NCBI GenBank assembly: GCA_965242735.1
Contig: OZ251497.1
Location: forward strand, 1,240,001 to 1,304,000
Source: G958295645 sp965242735
Lineage (GTDB): Bacteria; Gemmatimonadota; Gemmatimonadetes; Longimicrobiales; Gaopeijiaceae
Direction: 5' to 3'
DNA length: 64,000 bases
Made by a program: the position numbers and the translations under genes
Shown: positions 1 through 8,792 of the stretch, piece after piece
Layout: every line of letters starts with the position of its first letter
How positions within the stretch are numbered: position 1 is the stretch's first letter
The notes under the pieces: generated by a model
The model's input: only the letters and a program-made list of their open reading frames with translations
Told to the model about the DNA's origin: nothing
The model's database searches: none

Positions 1-2732
1 ACGCCGAAAGCCCTAGGGGACACCCCGCTCTCTGCCGCCGCGGCCAGGGCGTCGTCCTTCTCCTTGGCAAGTGCCGAGAGCTGGTTCAGGGCGGCGATGG
101 ACGATATCCTGCGCGCCTCCAATTCGCGTTGCACCCGCTCGGCCCGTTCCAACAGCGGCAGCAGGACGGCGGCCGTCTCCGGCGAGCGGTCGATCTCGCT
201 CCGCAATCCACGCAACAGATTGAAGACCTTGGCTTCGTGGCGCCCTGGCCCTCCCTGCAACGCGTCCACCGTCTTCAGGTCGAAGGTGACCGTCCTCGGC
301 GCGTGGCCGAGTCCCTCCGTGACCGCGCTCCGCTGAATCATGCGGCGGGTTTTGGCGGCCAAGTCGGTCACGTAGTCCACCTTGCGGGCGTATGCGGCCC
401 GCGTGCTCTCATACAGGCCGGCCAACCGCTTGTAGGACTCGAGGTGGTCGCGAAGCGCCTCCGACGGCGAGAGGATCTCCATCAGCACCTCAATCTCCTT
501 GTAGCATTTGAAGAAATCGTTGCGCACGGCCGGATCGCCAAATTGCCCGTAGACGCGCTCTTCGAGCCAAGCGTCGGAACCGCCCTCGGCTGCCGCGGAC
601 AGGTACTTCGCCTCTGCCTGAGCCAGCTTGGCACGAAACTCCCGGAGAAGCACGTCGATGCCCTCCACGACCCCGCTCACGTCGGTGGAATCGAAGCGCA
701 ACGCCTTCTCCAGCGCCTGCAAGACGCCCACGAAGTCCACCACGAGCCCGATCCGCTTGCGTGTGCCGGTGGCCGGGTCCACATGGGGCCGGTTCACTCG
801 GGCTATCGCTTGTAGGAGCACATGGTCGCGCATGGGCTTGTCTAGGTACATGCAGTACAGCAACGGCGCGTCGAACCCCGTGAGCAGCTTGTCGGTCACG
901 ATCAGAATCTTTGGGTTCTTGCCCGCCTTCTTGAACATCAGCCGCGCTTCTTCTTCCTCGTCCTGCGACAGCTGGCGGTCCGCAACCGAGGGCCGCTTCA
1001 CCACGTCGTCGGGGTTCTCCGTGTAGACGGGCGCGGTCCACTCCGGCGGAACCAGTTTGTCGAGAGCCTGCTTGTACTTGGCGCATGCCTCCCGATTCAC
1101 ACCCACCAGAAACGCCTTGTAGCCCAAAGGCGCCACGTTTTCCTGGAAATGGGTGGCTACATAGGCGGCCACTTTGTTCACCCGGTCGTCGGCCGCCAGG
1201 AACGTACGCAACCCGACGGCCCGGTCCAGCACCTTGTTGAGTTCGTCCACGTCGGTCACGCCGTCGGCATCGGCCAGCGCAAAGAACTCGTCGTCCAGCT
1301 GCTGCGTCGGCACCGTCGTCCCGCTGGGGGCCATGACATGGCGGATCGGGAGCGTCGTCTCGTCCTCGATCGACTCGGCGATGGTGTACTTGTCCAGGTA
1401 GCCCTTCTCGTCGTCGGCACCGAAGATCTTGAACGTCCCCAGACCGTGCTCCGTCTTGGCCACAGGCGTCCCAGTGAAGCCGACGATCGTGGCGTTCGGA
1501 ACCGCGCCCATCAGGTAGGTGCCCAAGTCGCGGGCGACGGACCGGTGCGCCTCGTCGATGAAGACGAAGACGTTGTCGCGGCTGTTCGCGTCTCTGTCGA
1601 GACCCTCGAACTTGTGGATCATCGACACGATCAGCCCGCGCTTGTCTGTCCGAAGCAGCTTCGCCAATTCGGCCTTGGAGCCGGCTTGGTGCACCGCGAT
1701 GTCTTGTTGCTGCATCTCGCCCAGCAGGCGTTCGACCCAGCCTCGGAGCTGCCCTTCGAGGTCGACTCGATCCACTACGACAATGACGGTGGGCGCGTGA
1801 AAGCGTTCGCGGTCCTGCAGCAGAAGCCGGGCCGCGGTAAGGAGCGTGAAGGTCTTGCCCGAACCCTGCGTGTGCCAGACCAAGCCCCGTCGCTTCGTCG
1901 GCTCCGCGCATCGATCGACCACGCACGTCGCCGCCCGGCGCTGATGTTGCCGCAGCACCGTTTTTCGCGTCTCGCCGTCCTCCACGTAAAACAGGATCCA
2001 GTCGCGAAGCGTCCGCAGGAAGTCGGTCGGCTCGAAGAACGACTGGACGGCGAAGCGGTAGCTATCATCGAAGCCGAGCCGGCCGGGTGGCGACTCCTTC
2101 CAGCGCGCCATGAAGCGTCGCGACAGGTTCCACGTGACCCCGTACCAGTAGTCGAGCATGTGGGTGACGTTGAACAGCTGGGCCGACCCCATCAGCTCCG
2201 GCGTCCTCGCCTCGTACCGCTTCAGCTGACTCACGCCCCGCTCGATGGCGTCGGCCTGCCTGGGGCTCTTGTGCTCCACGACGGCGACAGGCAGGCCGTT
2301 GACGACGAACATCACGTCCGCCCTGGCGCCGTGCTGCCGGGCGGGCGGCTTGATCGACCACTCCCAGGTGACGTGAAGGACGTTGGCGCTCGGAGCATCG
2401 AAGTCGATCAGCTGGACGAACCGATGCCGACCCTCCGTCTCATCGTACAATTGCCTTTCACCGCGCATCCAGGCCAGCATCTGGCGGTTCCCCTCGATCG
2501 TCGGCGGCGTGGCCTCGATCCGCTCGACGATGGACCGTGCGTCGTCGTCGGTCATCCACCGGTTGAAGCGGCGGATGGCGGCTTCGAGTTCGTCGCGGAA
2601 GAAGGCGCTGGCCCGGCCTCCGCGCTTGCCAGTGGCGACCGTGGGCTCCAGCGGCGCCCAGCCGACTGCCTGCGCGTGTCGGACCATGGGGAACTGGGCG
2701 ACGCCCGCCTCGGCGATGCGGCGGGGGCTCAC
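1..2732 (-). CDS. hsdR: Type I restriction enzyme, motor/nuclease subunit HsdR (partial, C-terminus off the left edge)
   Basis: ATP-dependent DNA translocase and endonuclease subunit of a Type I restriction-modification complex. About 910 codons lie in the window and the reading frame is still open at base 1. Near residue 150 a PD-(D/E)xK-type nuclease core is visible (ADVMFVV followed by VAVVEHKS). A Walker A motif (GLVWHTQGSGKT) sits near residue 284, a DEAH box (FIDEAHRS) near 391, and later helicase motifs include LLTGFDAPLLYCMY and QAIARVNRPH. I chose GTG 2732 because the family start RIAEAGV follows directly; ATG 2687 is the alternative and leaves a shorter N-terminus. The frame is closed upstream by TAA at 2844-2846 inside the 22-bp repeat array. 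It is the last gene of the RM run hsdM-hsdS-AlbA_2-hsdR and is separated from the others only by that array. Confidence 0.93.
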   Translation of the reverse strand, partial: MSPRRIAEAGVAQFPMVRHAQAVGWAPLEPTVATGKRGGRASAFFRDELEAAIRRFNRWMTDDDARSIVERIEATPPTIEGNRQMLAWMRGERQLYDETEGRHRFVQLIDFDAPSANVLHVTWEWSIKPPARQHGARADVMFVVNGLPVAVVEHKSPRQADAIERGVSQLKRYEARTPELMGSAQLFNVTHMLDYWYGVTWNLSRRFMARWKESPPGRLGFDDSYRFAVQSFFEPTDFLRTLRDWILFYVEDGETRKTVLRQHQRRAATCVVDRCAEPTKRRGLVWHTQGSGKTFTLLTAARLLLQDRERFHAPTVIVVVDRVDLEGQLRGWVERLLGEMQQQDIAVHQAGSKAELAKLLRTDKRGLIVSMIHKFEGLDRDANSRDNVFVFIDEAHRSVARDLGTYLMGAVPNATIVGFTGTPVAKTEHGLGTFKIFGADDEKGYLDKYTIAESIEDETTLPIRHVMAPSGTTVPTQQLDDEFFALADADGVTDVDELNKVLDRAVGLRTFLAADDRVNKVAAYVATHFQENVAPLGYKAFLVGVNREACAKYKQALDKLVPPEWTAPVYTENPDDVVKRPSVADRQLSQDEEEEARLMFKKAGKNPKILIVTDKLLTGFDAPLLYCMYLDKPMRDHVLLQAIARVNRPHVDPATGTRKRIGLVVDFVGVLQALEKALRFDSTDVSGVVEGIDVLLREFRAKLAQAEAKYLSAAAEGGSDAWLEERVYGQFGDPAVRNDFFKCYKEIEVLMEILSPSEALRDHLESYKRLAGLYESTRAAYARKVDYVTDLAAKTRRMIQRSAVTEGLGHAPRTVTFDLKTVDALQGGPGRHEAKVFNLLRGLRSEIDRSPETAAVLLPLLERAERVQRELEARRISSIAALNQLSALAKEKDDALAAAAESGVSPRAFG

Positions 2733-2752
2733 GGGGGAATCGCCTTGGCGCG

Positions 2753-2930
2753 ATCTTGGCGCCCCTGGGGCGTCATCTTGGCGCCCCCCTGAACGCCATC
2801 TTGGCGCCCCCTGACGCCATCTTGGCGCCCCTGGGGCGTCATCTTAGTGCCCCCTGAACGCCATCTTGGCGTCATCTTGGCGCCCCCTGGCCCCATCTTA
2901 GTGCCCCCTGGGGCGTCATCTTAGTGCCCC
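2753..2930. repeat. Tandem array of about eight 22-bp units between the AlbA_2 gene and hsdR
   Basis: ATCTT anchors occur at 2753, 2775, 2798, 2819, 2841, 2863, 2874, 2895 and 2918, so the spacing is 21-23 bp with one half unit of 11 bp. Each unit carries a GC-rich partial palindrome (GGCGCCCCTGGGGCGTC). On the minus strand, which is the coding direction, most units read as AGGGGG, about seven bases, then ATG, which resembles a repeated ribosome-binding site plus start. Several units end in TAA instead of leading into hsdR, and no ATG in the array is in frame with hsdR without a stop. The array could be an operator or iteron-like binding array, a translation-buffering leader, or simple slippage. 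Confidence 0.85.
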
Positions 2931-2932
2931 CC

Positions 2933-4345
2933 TCAAGCTGAATCGACTTTGGCGATCCACTCCCAGCGAGCAGACCATCCCGTGCCCGTCACTTGGACCA
3001 GCCCCTCGTCTCGGAGCTCTTCCAGTATTCGTCGTACCTGCCGTTCGCTCACGCTTCCGCCCATCCCGGCAAGGACTTCCCGTCGAGTCATCCCGTTTCT
3101 GGCGCGCCTCAGCAACCCGAGGACGCTCGCTCGTGCCTCGGCCGTCCCGTTCTCCCTCACCGCCTGACGGCCCGACTCCTCGTGCCGGAACCGGACGATC
3201 ACGGAATCGCCCTGCTCCTCAATCTCGGGACGCGGCAACCCAGCTGCTCTTGCCGTCTCGGCCATCTTGATCGTTCCCGTGCCCCACGTCTCGATGATGC
3301 CCCTGCGATAGAACGTCCGGGCGATCCACGGGTTCCAAAGCCGGGACCGGTGCGGCCCGAAGAGATCTTCCGGCGTAAGTCCGAAGTGCAGTGGACCCGG
3401 GGATGTGATCTCCAGCCGGTCGTCGTACATGGCCAAGCCAATCGAGCCGCCGAAAATGGCGTAGTCGCGATGACAGAGCGCATTCGCCAGCGCCTCCCTG
3501 GTCGCCAGGGCCGGATACAGGGGCTCGTCGATCCGGTCGAACCGGTCCGGGTCGAAGCGGCCAGCGATGGGGACCCATTGGCGCAAGAACCGCTCGCCCG
3601 CCCGCAGGAGCTCGAAGGCGTTGCCGACAAACTGGCGGTTGTCCAGGAAGTTTGACCGATCCACCCCGCGAAACCGAGCTACGCGGAGCAGGCACTGCGG
3701 AAAGTCCAGTTCCAGCCGCTCGCGTTTGCCGAACAGCACGGCGGCAGCTCGATACACTACATCGCCCTGTAACAGGCCCAATCCGAGCAACAGGTCCTCC
3801 ATGTCCCTGCGATCCGGCTCGTCCAGTCGCTTGCGTCGCACTGCTTCCCCGACCGTGTTCCTGACCTCCCTGTGGTCAAGGTCATGAATCGACCATCCCG
3901 CCGCTTCCTGATTCTCCCAGCGCTCGCTCTTATGGTACCGCTCCAGCACTGCCCGCCCGTGTTCTTCCGCCGACATCGGCAACGTGACGTTGCCCACGCG
4001 CTGATAGCCCTGGCCTCGATAGGCATACGGCGTATCCTCGCCTGCCTTCACCCGAACGACGATCACTTCCCGTCCTTCCGCCACGTTCACTCGCATCACT
4101 TCAGGGTACGCCGATGGCCGAATCCGACCGATCTCCGCGCCAAGCTCCTCCAGCGTCCGGTCGCTGACCTGCTGTCCCACGATCATGCCGTCCGGCTTGA
4201 TGCCGAACATGACGTAACCCCCGCGCTGGTTGAGCATCGCGCAGATGGTGCGCGCCGCCTCGCGACGTCCTCCGGTCGTGGTCTTGAGTTCCAGGGTCTC
4301 GGATTCGCCGAATTCGACGAGAACGGCAAGTTGATCAAGAGTCAT
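2933..4345 (-). CDS. AlbA_2/Schlafen-type ATP-binding protein associated with Type I RM
   Basis: A 470-residue protein with an N-terminal AlbA_2 (Schlafen AAA-like) domain at about residues 10-125. Key stretches are ESETLELK, then MLNQRGGYVMFGI, then GQGYQRVGN. A GHKL/HATPase_c_4-like C-terminal domain lies at about 240-390 (ALANALCHRDYAIFGG, then IIETWGTGTIKM), and a winged helix at about 405-465 (MTRREVLAGM, SERQVRRIL). Proteins of this family are often called putative DNA- or RNA-binding transcriptional regulators and occur repeatedly inside Type I RM loci; their biochemical role there is not settled. The start overlaps the 3' end of hsdS by 11 bp, so translation is probably coupled. The gene ends directly at the 22-bp repeat array. 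Confidence 0.85.
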   Translation of the reverse strand: MTLDQLAVLVEFGESETLELKTTTGGRREAARTICAMLNQRGGYVMFGIKPDGMIVGQQVSDRTLEELGAEIGRIRPSAYPEVMRVNVAEGREVIVVRVKAGEDTPYAYRGQGYQRVGNVTLPMSAEEHGRAVLERYHKSERWENQEAAGWSIHDLDHREVRNTVGEAVRRKRLDEPDRRDMEDLLLGLGLLQGDVVYRAAAVLFGKRERLELDFPQCLLRVARFRGVDRSNFLDNRQFVGNAFELLRAGERFLRQWVPIAGRFDPDRFDRIDEPLYPALATREALANALCHRDYAIFGGSIGLAMYDDRLEITSPGPLHFGLTPEDLFGPHRSRLWNPWIARTFYRRGIIETWGTGTIKMAETARAAGLPRPEIEEQGDSVIVRFRHEESGRQAVRENGTAEARASVLGLLRRARNGMTRREVLAGMGGSVSERQVRRILEELRDEGLVQVTGTGWSARWEWIAKVDSA

Positions 4346-5498
4346 TGTCGCCCCGTGTCATGATATCCAGCAGTAGCCGTTCTCTCAACTCCTCAAGAAC
4401 GCCAATCTTCTCGGAATGTACGCACAACGTATGCCAGATGGCATCCATCGTCTTCACAATCTTGCTCTGAATAGTCAAGGGAGGAACTGGCACCAGTTGT
4501 TCTCTAATCACTCGGTCCGTTACCGCTGGGTAAGCTGCGCCCGTTTCCATCAAGCCGACAGACTCTACAAACGCCTTACGCTGTACAATATAGTACACGA
4601 ATCTCGGTATGACCAAAGCCGGATTCGGGCGAAGCACGCAAAATGCAGTAGAGCACACTTGATTGTCAAGAGTGGCCGGCACGCTCGCAATCCGCATTAG
4701 TCTCGGACGCACTGTCGCGAATATTACATCGTTCGTCCGAATCCGCTTCCGGGCGCGGCTCGGCGCGTCACGAAGTCGATACCGCGACGTCGACGAAATC
4801 CGCAACAGTTGGCGAGAAATGGATGATACGTCCACATACTCAATGCTACGATCTCCTTCCTGCGCAACGCTGACCGTATCCGATTTCGTGCAAATGTCGC
4901 CCAAAGAAACAACATGCCAGTTCGACGGTACGTTCCCAATGGCGTTTATGCTATACATCACGTCACTAAACAACGCATCAACCGCCAATGTGGCCAGTTG
5001 TCGTCCTTGCTCTATCAGAGTTAGGTTGGCGATAATTGCCGATTCAATTTGCCATATTGTAGATGCAATTTGCTCCTGTTCGTCGTTAGTGTATCGTGGC
5101 AACTTGTATTCTTTGATGTGTTCCCATGATGTTCTTGGATGTGTTGTTCCCGTCGCACCGGATACCGCATATTGTACGAAGGACTGCGTGTGCAGTACAC
5201 ACGCAAGGTAACGGCCACTGACCTGCTGTTTGGGGCGCAAGACTAATATTTCCGTAGTACATAATCCATCTGATGTGGCAAGTACAGCCTTGTCTAGATA
5301 GGCTCCCAAGCGTCCGTACAAGACGTCACCGCGCCGAAATGCGCATTTGGCACTTCTCATATCACCGGCTCGACCATACGTCTGGACGGTTAGGCGACGT
5401 GGCAAAACATGCGTGAGTCCTAAGCACATCGCATCAGGTTGATCTGAAGGCTTGACGTGATCTCGAACGTGGTCGCACAAGTCTCCGATACTCGTCAC
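4335..5498 (-). CDS. hsdS: Type I restriction-modification specificity subunit HsdS
   Basis: DNA-recognition subunit that bridges HsdM and HsdR. The 387 residues form two target-recognition halves separated by helical conserved regions. The first half contains FRRGDVLYGRLGAYLDKAVL and ends in the helix QEQIASTIWQIESAI. The second half begins at SNWHVVSLGDICTKSD and ends in IQSKIVKTMDAIWHTL. Its start overlaps the hsdM stop by 4 bp (ATGA). Base composition is visibly more AT-rich than in its neighbours, which is usual for recombining specificity genes and suggests recent exchange of target-recognition DNA. The recognition sequence cannot be read from the protein by eye. Confidence 0.93.
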   Translation of the reverse strand: MTSIGDLCDHVRDHVKPSDQPDAMCLGLTHVLPRRLTVQTYGRAGDMRSAKCAFRRGDVLYGRLGAYLDKAVLATSDGLCTTEILVLRPKQQVSGRYLACVLHTQSFVQYAVSGATGTTHPRTSWEHIKEYKLPRYTNDEQEQIASTIWQIESAIIANLTLIEQGRQLATLAVDALFSDVMYSINAIGNVPSNWHVVSLGDICTKSDTVSVAQEGDRSIEYVDVSSISRQLLRISSTSRYRLRDAPSRARKRIRTNDVIFATVRPRLMRIASVPATLDNQVCSTAFCVLRPNPALVIPRFVYYIVQRKAFVESVGLMETGAAYPAVTDRVIREQLVPVPPLTIQSKIVKTMDAIWHTLCVHSEKIGVLEELRERLLLDIMTRGDNDS

Positions 5499-7372
5499 GA
5501 AGGCACCTCCATTGACAGTGTCGAAAGCGCGGATCGCAGATCATCAGATGCGGCGGCTTCTTTGGCTAGGATGTCCTCGAAGGCTCGAAGCAATGATCGT
5601 AGGTCGTCGGAGGATGCGGTCGACGTAGGAATCACCCATCGCGCCGGATTCAGGTTGTAATCCGCTTGTCGGACGTCTTTCTTCGATACAACTGCGACTT
5701 CGCCAGGCATGGGAACTGCGGCCAAGAAGCTGGATGCCAAGTACTGGATGTCGGTTGAACGAATATAGTTTTTGGGGCGCCCCTTCTTCGCACGTTTGCT
5801 AGCGTCCACCAGCACGATCCTCTCCCGTTGCGCCGCCGGCTTGGCCTTCGACAGCACCACAATCACGCCGGCGGCCGACGTGTTGTAGAACAAGTTGTCC
5901 GGCAGGAGAATCACGCCTTCGACCAGATCGTTGTCCACGAACCATTTGCGGATGTTCCGCTCCTTGTCCTCGTGCCTGGCGCCGGAGCCGCGGGTTACTG
6001 CGCCGGTGTCGAGCACCACGGCGGCGCGGCCACGCTCACTTAGGCACGCCAGCGTATGCTGGAGCCATGCCCAGTCGCCCTTGCCGCTGGTTGGCCCGCC
6101 GGCGGGACGGAAGCGGTCGAAAAGATCGTTGGCGAAGACGTCCGGGTTGAACGGCTGATTCCACATCGGGTTGGCGACCACGATGTCGTGGGTGTCGATA
6201 TGGCCGGAGGCGGTCTTGAACTTCGGATTGATCATCGTGTCGCCACGCGCGATTTCCACGTCCATGTCGTGGATGATGGCGTTCATCTTGGCCGTAGCGT
6301 AGCTCTCGGCCTGCAGCTCCTGGCCAGCGAGTTTGAGCGGCACCGGGCTTGTGGGATCAAGCTCTCGGGCGACGAGCTGAAGCTTGATGAGGAGGCCAGC
6401 CGATCCGCAGGCGTAGTCGTGGCACTTGTCCCCGGGCTTGGGGCGCATGATGTATGCCATCAGGAAGGCGACTTCCGTTGGCGTGAAAAACTCGCCGCCG
6501 CTTCTGCCTGATCCCTCCGCGAACTTGCGCAACAGGAACTCGTAGGCGCGGCCCAGAAAGTCGGGTTGCACGTCCCTCAGGCCGAGGCGGTGGCTGGGAT
6601 CCGAAAACGTCTCGACGACCTGGGCGAGCTTCGCTGGATTGACGTCGCGCTCGCCGTCGCGCTCGCCCGCGAAATCCACGATGTCGATGACGCCGGACAA
6701 GGAGGGGTTGTGACGGACGACCGCTCGCACGGCCTTGGTTATGTGCTCTCCGATATCCTTTGGGGCAGTGCTTCGGCCATTGCCGTCGCGGGGCCACTCG
6801 TGCGCTTCGCGGCCGCTGACCACAGCCCAGCGAGCCTCTGGCGGCAGGTAGAAGCGAAGCAGGGCGTGATCCTCCTCGGCGATCTCCCGAGCAACTTCGG
6901 CGCTCCCGTACTCGTCTTCGAGCCGGGCCATCTCGTCGTCGAACACGTCGGAGAGGCGCTTCAGGAACAGAAGGGGCAACAGGTAGTCCTTGAACTTTGC
7001 CGCATCCCGTTCGCCGCGAATCGAACAGGCTGCGCTCCACAGCATCTTCTCCATTGCCGCGGTGTCGGACGACACCGGGGGCCTGGGGGAGTCGGCATTC
7101 TTCCTCGTCATCGGCCGCCGTGCGGAGCGGACGGGCTTGCCGCCGTCCGCGGCCATGTTCACAGACTCCGCCTCTCCCACATCAACGCCGACCTCTTCGG
7201 CCAGCGCGACGATGGCCTCCCGCGACGCCCGCTGCGGCCTGACCTTGCCGCCCTCCCAGCGGTTGACGCTGGCGAAGGACACGTCCAGCCGGTCCGCGAG
7301 CTCTTCCTGAGTAAGGTCTAGTGTCTCGCGAATGGCGCGGAGGGTGGCCGGGATGTCCCGTGGCTCCGTCAT
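5495..7372 (-). CDS. hsdM: Type I DNA methyltransferase HsdM with an N-terminal XRE helix-turn-helix
   Basis: N6-adenine methyltransferase subunit of the Type I system, 625 residues. Residues 1-65 form a Cro/C1-type helix-turn-helix (LTQEELADRLDVSFASVNRW) that ordinary HsdM proteins lack. The conserved N-terminal HsdM helical domain begins near residue 104. The AdoMet motif DYACGSAG is at about 319-326 and the catalytic NPMW, a variant of NPPF/Y, is at 401-404. The fused HTH implies DNA binding outside the methylation target and possibly autoregulation like that of RM controller proteins; this is inference. Both ends overlap their neighbours by 4 bp, the ThsB-like TIR gene upstream and hsdS downstream. 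Confidence 0.94.
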   Translation of the reverse strand: MTEPRDIPATLRAIRETLDLTQEELADRLDVSFASVNRWEGGKVRPQRASREAIVALAEEVGVDVGEAESVNMAADGGKPVRSARRPMTRKNADSPRPPVSSDTAAMEKMLWSAACSIRGERDAAKFKDYLLPLLFLKRLSDVFDDEMARLEDEYGSAEVAREIAEEDHALLRFYLPPEARWAVVSGREAHEWPRDGNGRSTAPKDIGEHITKAVRAVVRHNPSLSGVIDIVDFAGERDGERDVNPAKLAQVVETFSDPSHRLGLRDVQPDFLGRAYEFLLRKFAEGSGRSGGEFFTPTEVAFLMAYIMRPKPGDKCHDYACGSAGLLIKLQLVARELDPTSPVPLKLAGQELQAESYATAKMNAIIHDMDVEIARGDTMINPKFKTASGHIDTHDIVVANPMWNQPFNPDVFANDLFDRFRPAGGPTSGKGDWAWLQHTLACLSERGRAAVVLDTGAVTRGSGARHEDKERNIRKWFVDNDLVEGVILLPDNLFYNTSAAGVIVVLSKAKPAAQRERIVLVDASKRAKKGRPKNYIRSTDIQYLASSFLAAVPMPGEVAVVSKKDVRQADYNLNPARWVIPTSTASSDDLRSLLRAFEDILAKEAAASDDLRSALSTLSMEVPS

Positions 7373-7986
7373 GAGCTTCTTCGCCTCATCGGACGGCTCA
7401 AGTCGTACTTGCAGTTTGTACGATCTCGAAACGCCAACTCGACCAGAGATCGGAGGCGTTCCGGATTGCTCCTAATTTCTCTCCATCGGGTTACTGATAC
7501 CAATGCTTTCGGCGCGACTAAGTTGTCAAGGATGCGATCCGGCATGTCCGGACAATCCGCTTTGCATTGATATCGACTACCAATTGGCTCCCACGATTGG
7601 ATGTCTGGATAGTGTGATTGCTCTTCGTCGCCATGCTTGGCATATATTGAACAATCAATCCTCGGAAGCGTGATGACAAGCACGCCAGATTTCTTGTTCT
7701 TATTGCCGTCAAACATGCTGGAGTAGATTTCCCAATCGACATGCTTCCGTCCGGCAGTTGTCTCTCCAACGAGAACGATCGTTACCGTGGAATCTCGCAG
7801 ATAGCCGTCCCTGATGATCTCTCGAATGCGTTCGTCGGAAAGATCATCGGCAATGTCTCCTGTATCGACAGCATGATCGATAAACAAATCGTGCTGTGTC
7901 GCCATGGCCACTAGAGCGTTCCTATAATATTGATCGTTGTCATGATGATAAGAAATGAACACTTTGTGTTTGGTAGGCATGATCAC
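7369..7986 (-). CDS. ThsB-like TIR (MTH538/DUF1863 fold) protein
   Basis: A 205-residue protein opening with HKVFISYHHDNDQYYRNAL, the signature of DUF1863/MTH538 TIR-like proteins, the fold of Thoeris ThsB. The conserved acidic position is in KHVDWEIYSSM near residue 87. Thoeris ThsB proteins use NAD to make cyclic ADP-ribose-type signals after phage infection; the same chemistry here is inference from the fold. The gene is AT-richer than its surroundings. Its start overlaps the SLOG gene stop by 4 bp and its stop overlaps the hsdM start by 4 bp, so it is embedded in the operon. A second possible start is ATG 7980. Confidence 0.82.
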   Translation of the reverse strand: MIMPTKHKVFISYHHDNDQYYRNALVAMATQHDLFIDHAVDTGDIADDLSDERIREIIRDGYLRDSTVTIVLVGETTAGRKHVDWEIYSSMFDGNKNKKSGVLVITLPRIDCSIYAKHGDEEQSHYPDIQSWEPIGSRYQCKADCPDMPDRILDNLVAPKALVSVTRWREIRSNPERLRSLVELAFRDRTNCKYDLSRPMRRRSS

Positions 7987-8792
7987 GTGCTTTCGTTGAG
8001 GAACAGTCGATGCAAGCCGAGCATGACAAGTTGCCTGGCTTGTCCGATGAAAGGGGTGCGAGCCAACGTTCGGTTTTCGTCAGATGTGAGGCCGTTCATC
8101 AAGTCGTCGACCGAGTAGTCCTGGAGGGCGTGGCGCTCCGGCCAATCGCGAGGATTTCTCGACGAATCGACCAAACCAAGCGTCTCGGCAACGTCCCGCG
8201 TGCAGCCGCCGAACCCGCCGACCAGAAACAAGGGCTGCTCGGCTCGCAACGACATCAGCGCTTCTTCGGCAATGCCCGGCATCCGCCCCTTGTAGTTCTC
8301 CACCTGGCCGCCGATGGCGATCCGGCCGCTGGTTTCGGCTCGCATCAAAGCCCGCATGGTTGTCAGGCCCGACCGCCACTCGCCTTCATCGGGATCGTGC
8401 GACGGCAGACATCGGCGTTCGGCATTGGACATCCGTTCGCCGTCGATCCCGACAAGAGCCAAGTCCGCGACGTGCTTCACGTCAGAGGCTACCTGGTCCA
8501 ATTTGTCCACGGACATCCGAATGTGAACGGGCCACGCGAAGTAGTTCGTCACGCGAATCGTCGCCTGGCCGGGTCGGCGGTAGCGTGCCGCCAGCTCGAA
8601 GAGCATTTCGGTGAATCCACGCTCCCGAAGGTCGCCTCCGTACGCCAAGTCGATTCCCGAAGCCAGGAGTTCGATGACGATCTCGGTGAACGTGTCCCAC
8701 ACGTGATCGACGCTGACGCCCAGTCGGTTGGTGTCTGGGCTGTCGGAGACGGAAACGGCAATGGCTTGTGGTGGATGCAGAAGCGTGTTCAT
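7983..8792 (-). CDS. SLOG-superfamily (LSDAT-like) nucleotide-sensor protein
   Basis: A 269-residue protein with features of the SLOG/LSDAT family. These are an N-terminal strand followed by SGIDLAYGGDLRERGFTEML, a central region with WRSGLTTMRALM, then GRIAIGGQVENYKGRMPGI and a late glycine loop LFLVGGFGGCTRDVAETLGL. SLOG domains bind nucleotide-derived ligands; in Thoeris the SLOG part of ThsA senses the TIR product. Here the SLOG protein stands alone, with no SIR2 or other effector domain that I can see, between two TIR genes. It overlaps both neighbours by 4 bp. Family assignment is by eye and the ligand is unknown. Confidence 0.7.
   Translation of the reverse strand: MNTLLHPPQAIAVSVSDSPDTNRLGVSVDHVWDTFTEIVIELLASGIDLAYGGDLRERGFTEMLFELAARYRRPGQATIRVTNYFAWPVHIRMSVDKLDQVASDVKHVADLALVGIDGERMSNAERRCLPSHDPDEGEWRSGLTTMRALMRAETSGRIAIGGQVENYKGRMPGIAEEALMSLRAEQPLFLVGGFGGCTRDVAETLGLVDSSRNPRDWPERHALQDYSVDDLMNGLTSDENRTLARTPFIGQARQLVMLGLHRLFLNEST

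Noticed and set aside
490..1926. Long Arg-rich open frame on the minus strand inside hsdR
   Set aside because: It is an out-of-frame shadow; the overlapping frame carries the HsdR Walker A and DEAH motifs.
2753..2930. CRISPR array
   Set aside because: Units are contiguous 22-bp tandem repeats without unique spacers, and no cas gene is nearby.
7369..8792. Classical Thoeris system (ThsA + ThsB)
   Set aside because: No SIR2 domain is visible in the SLOG protein and two TIR proteins are present, so the locus is at most Thoeris-like.
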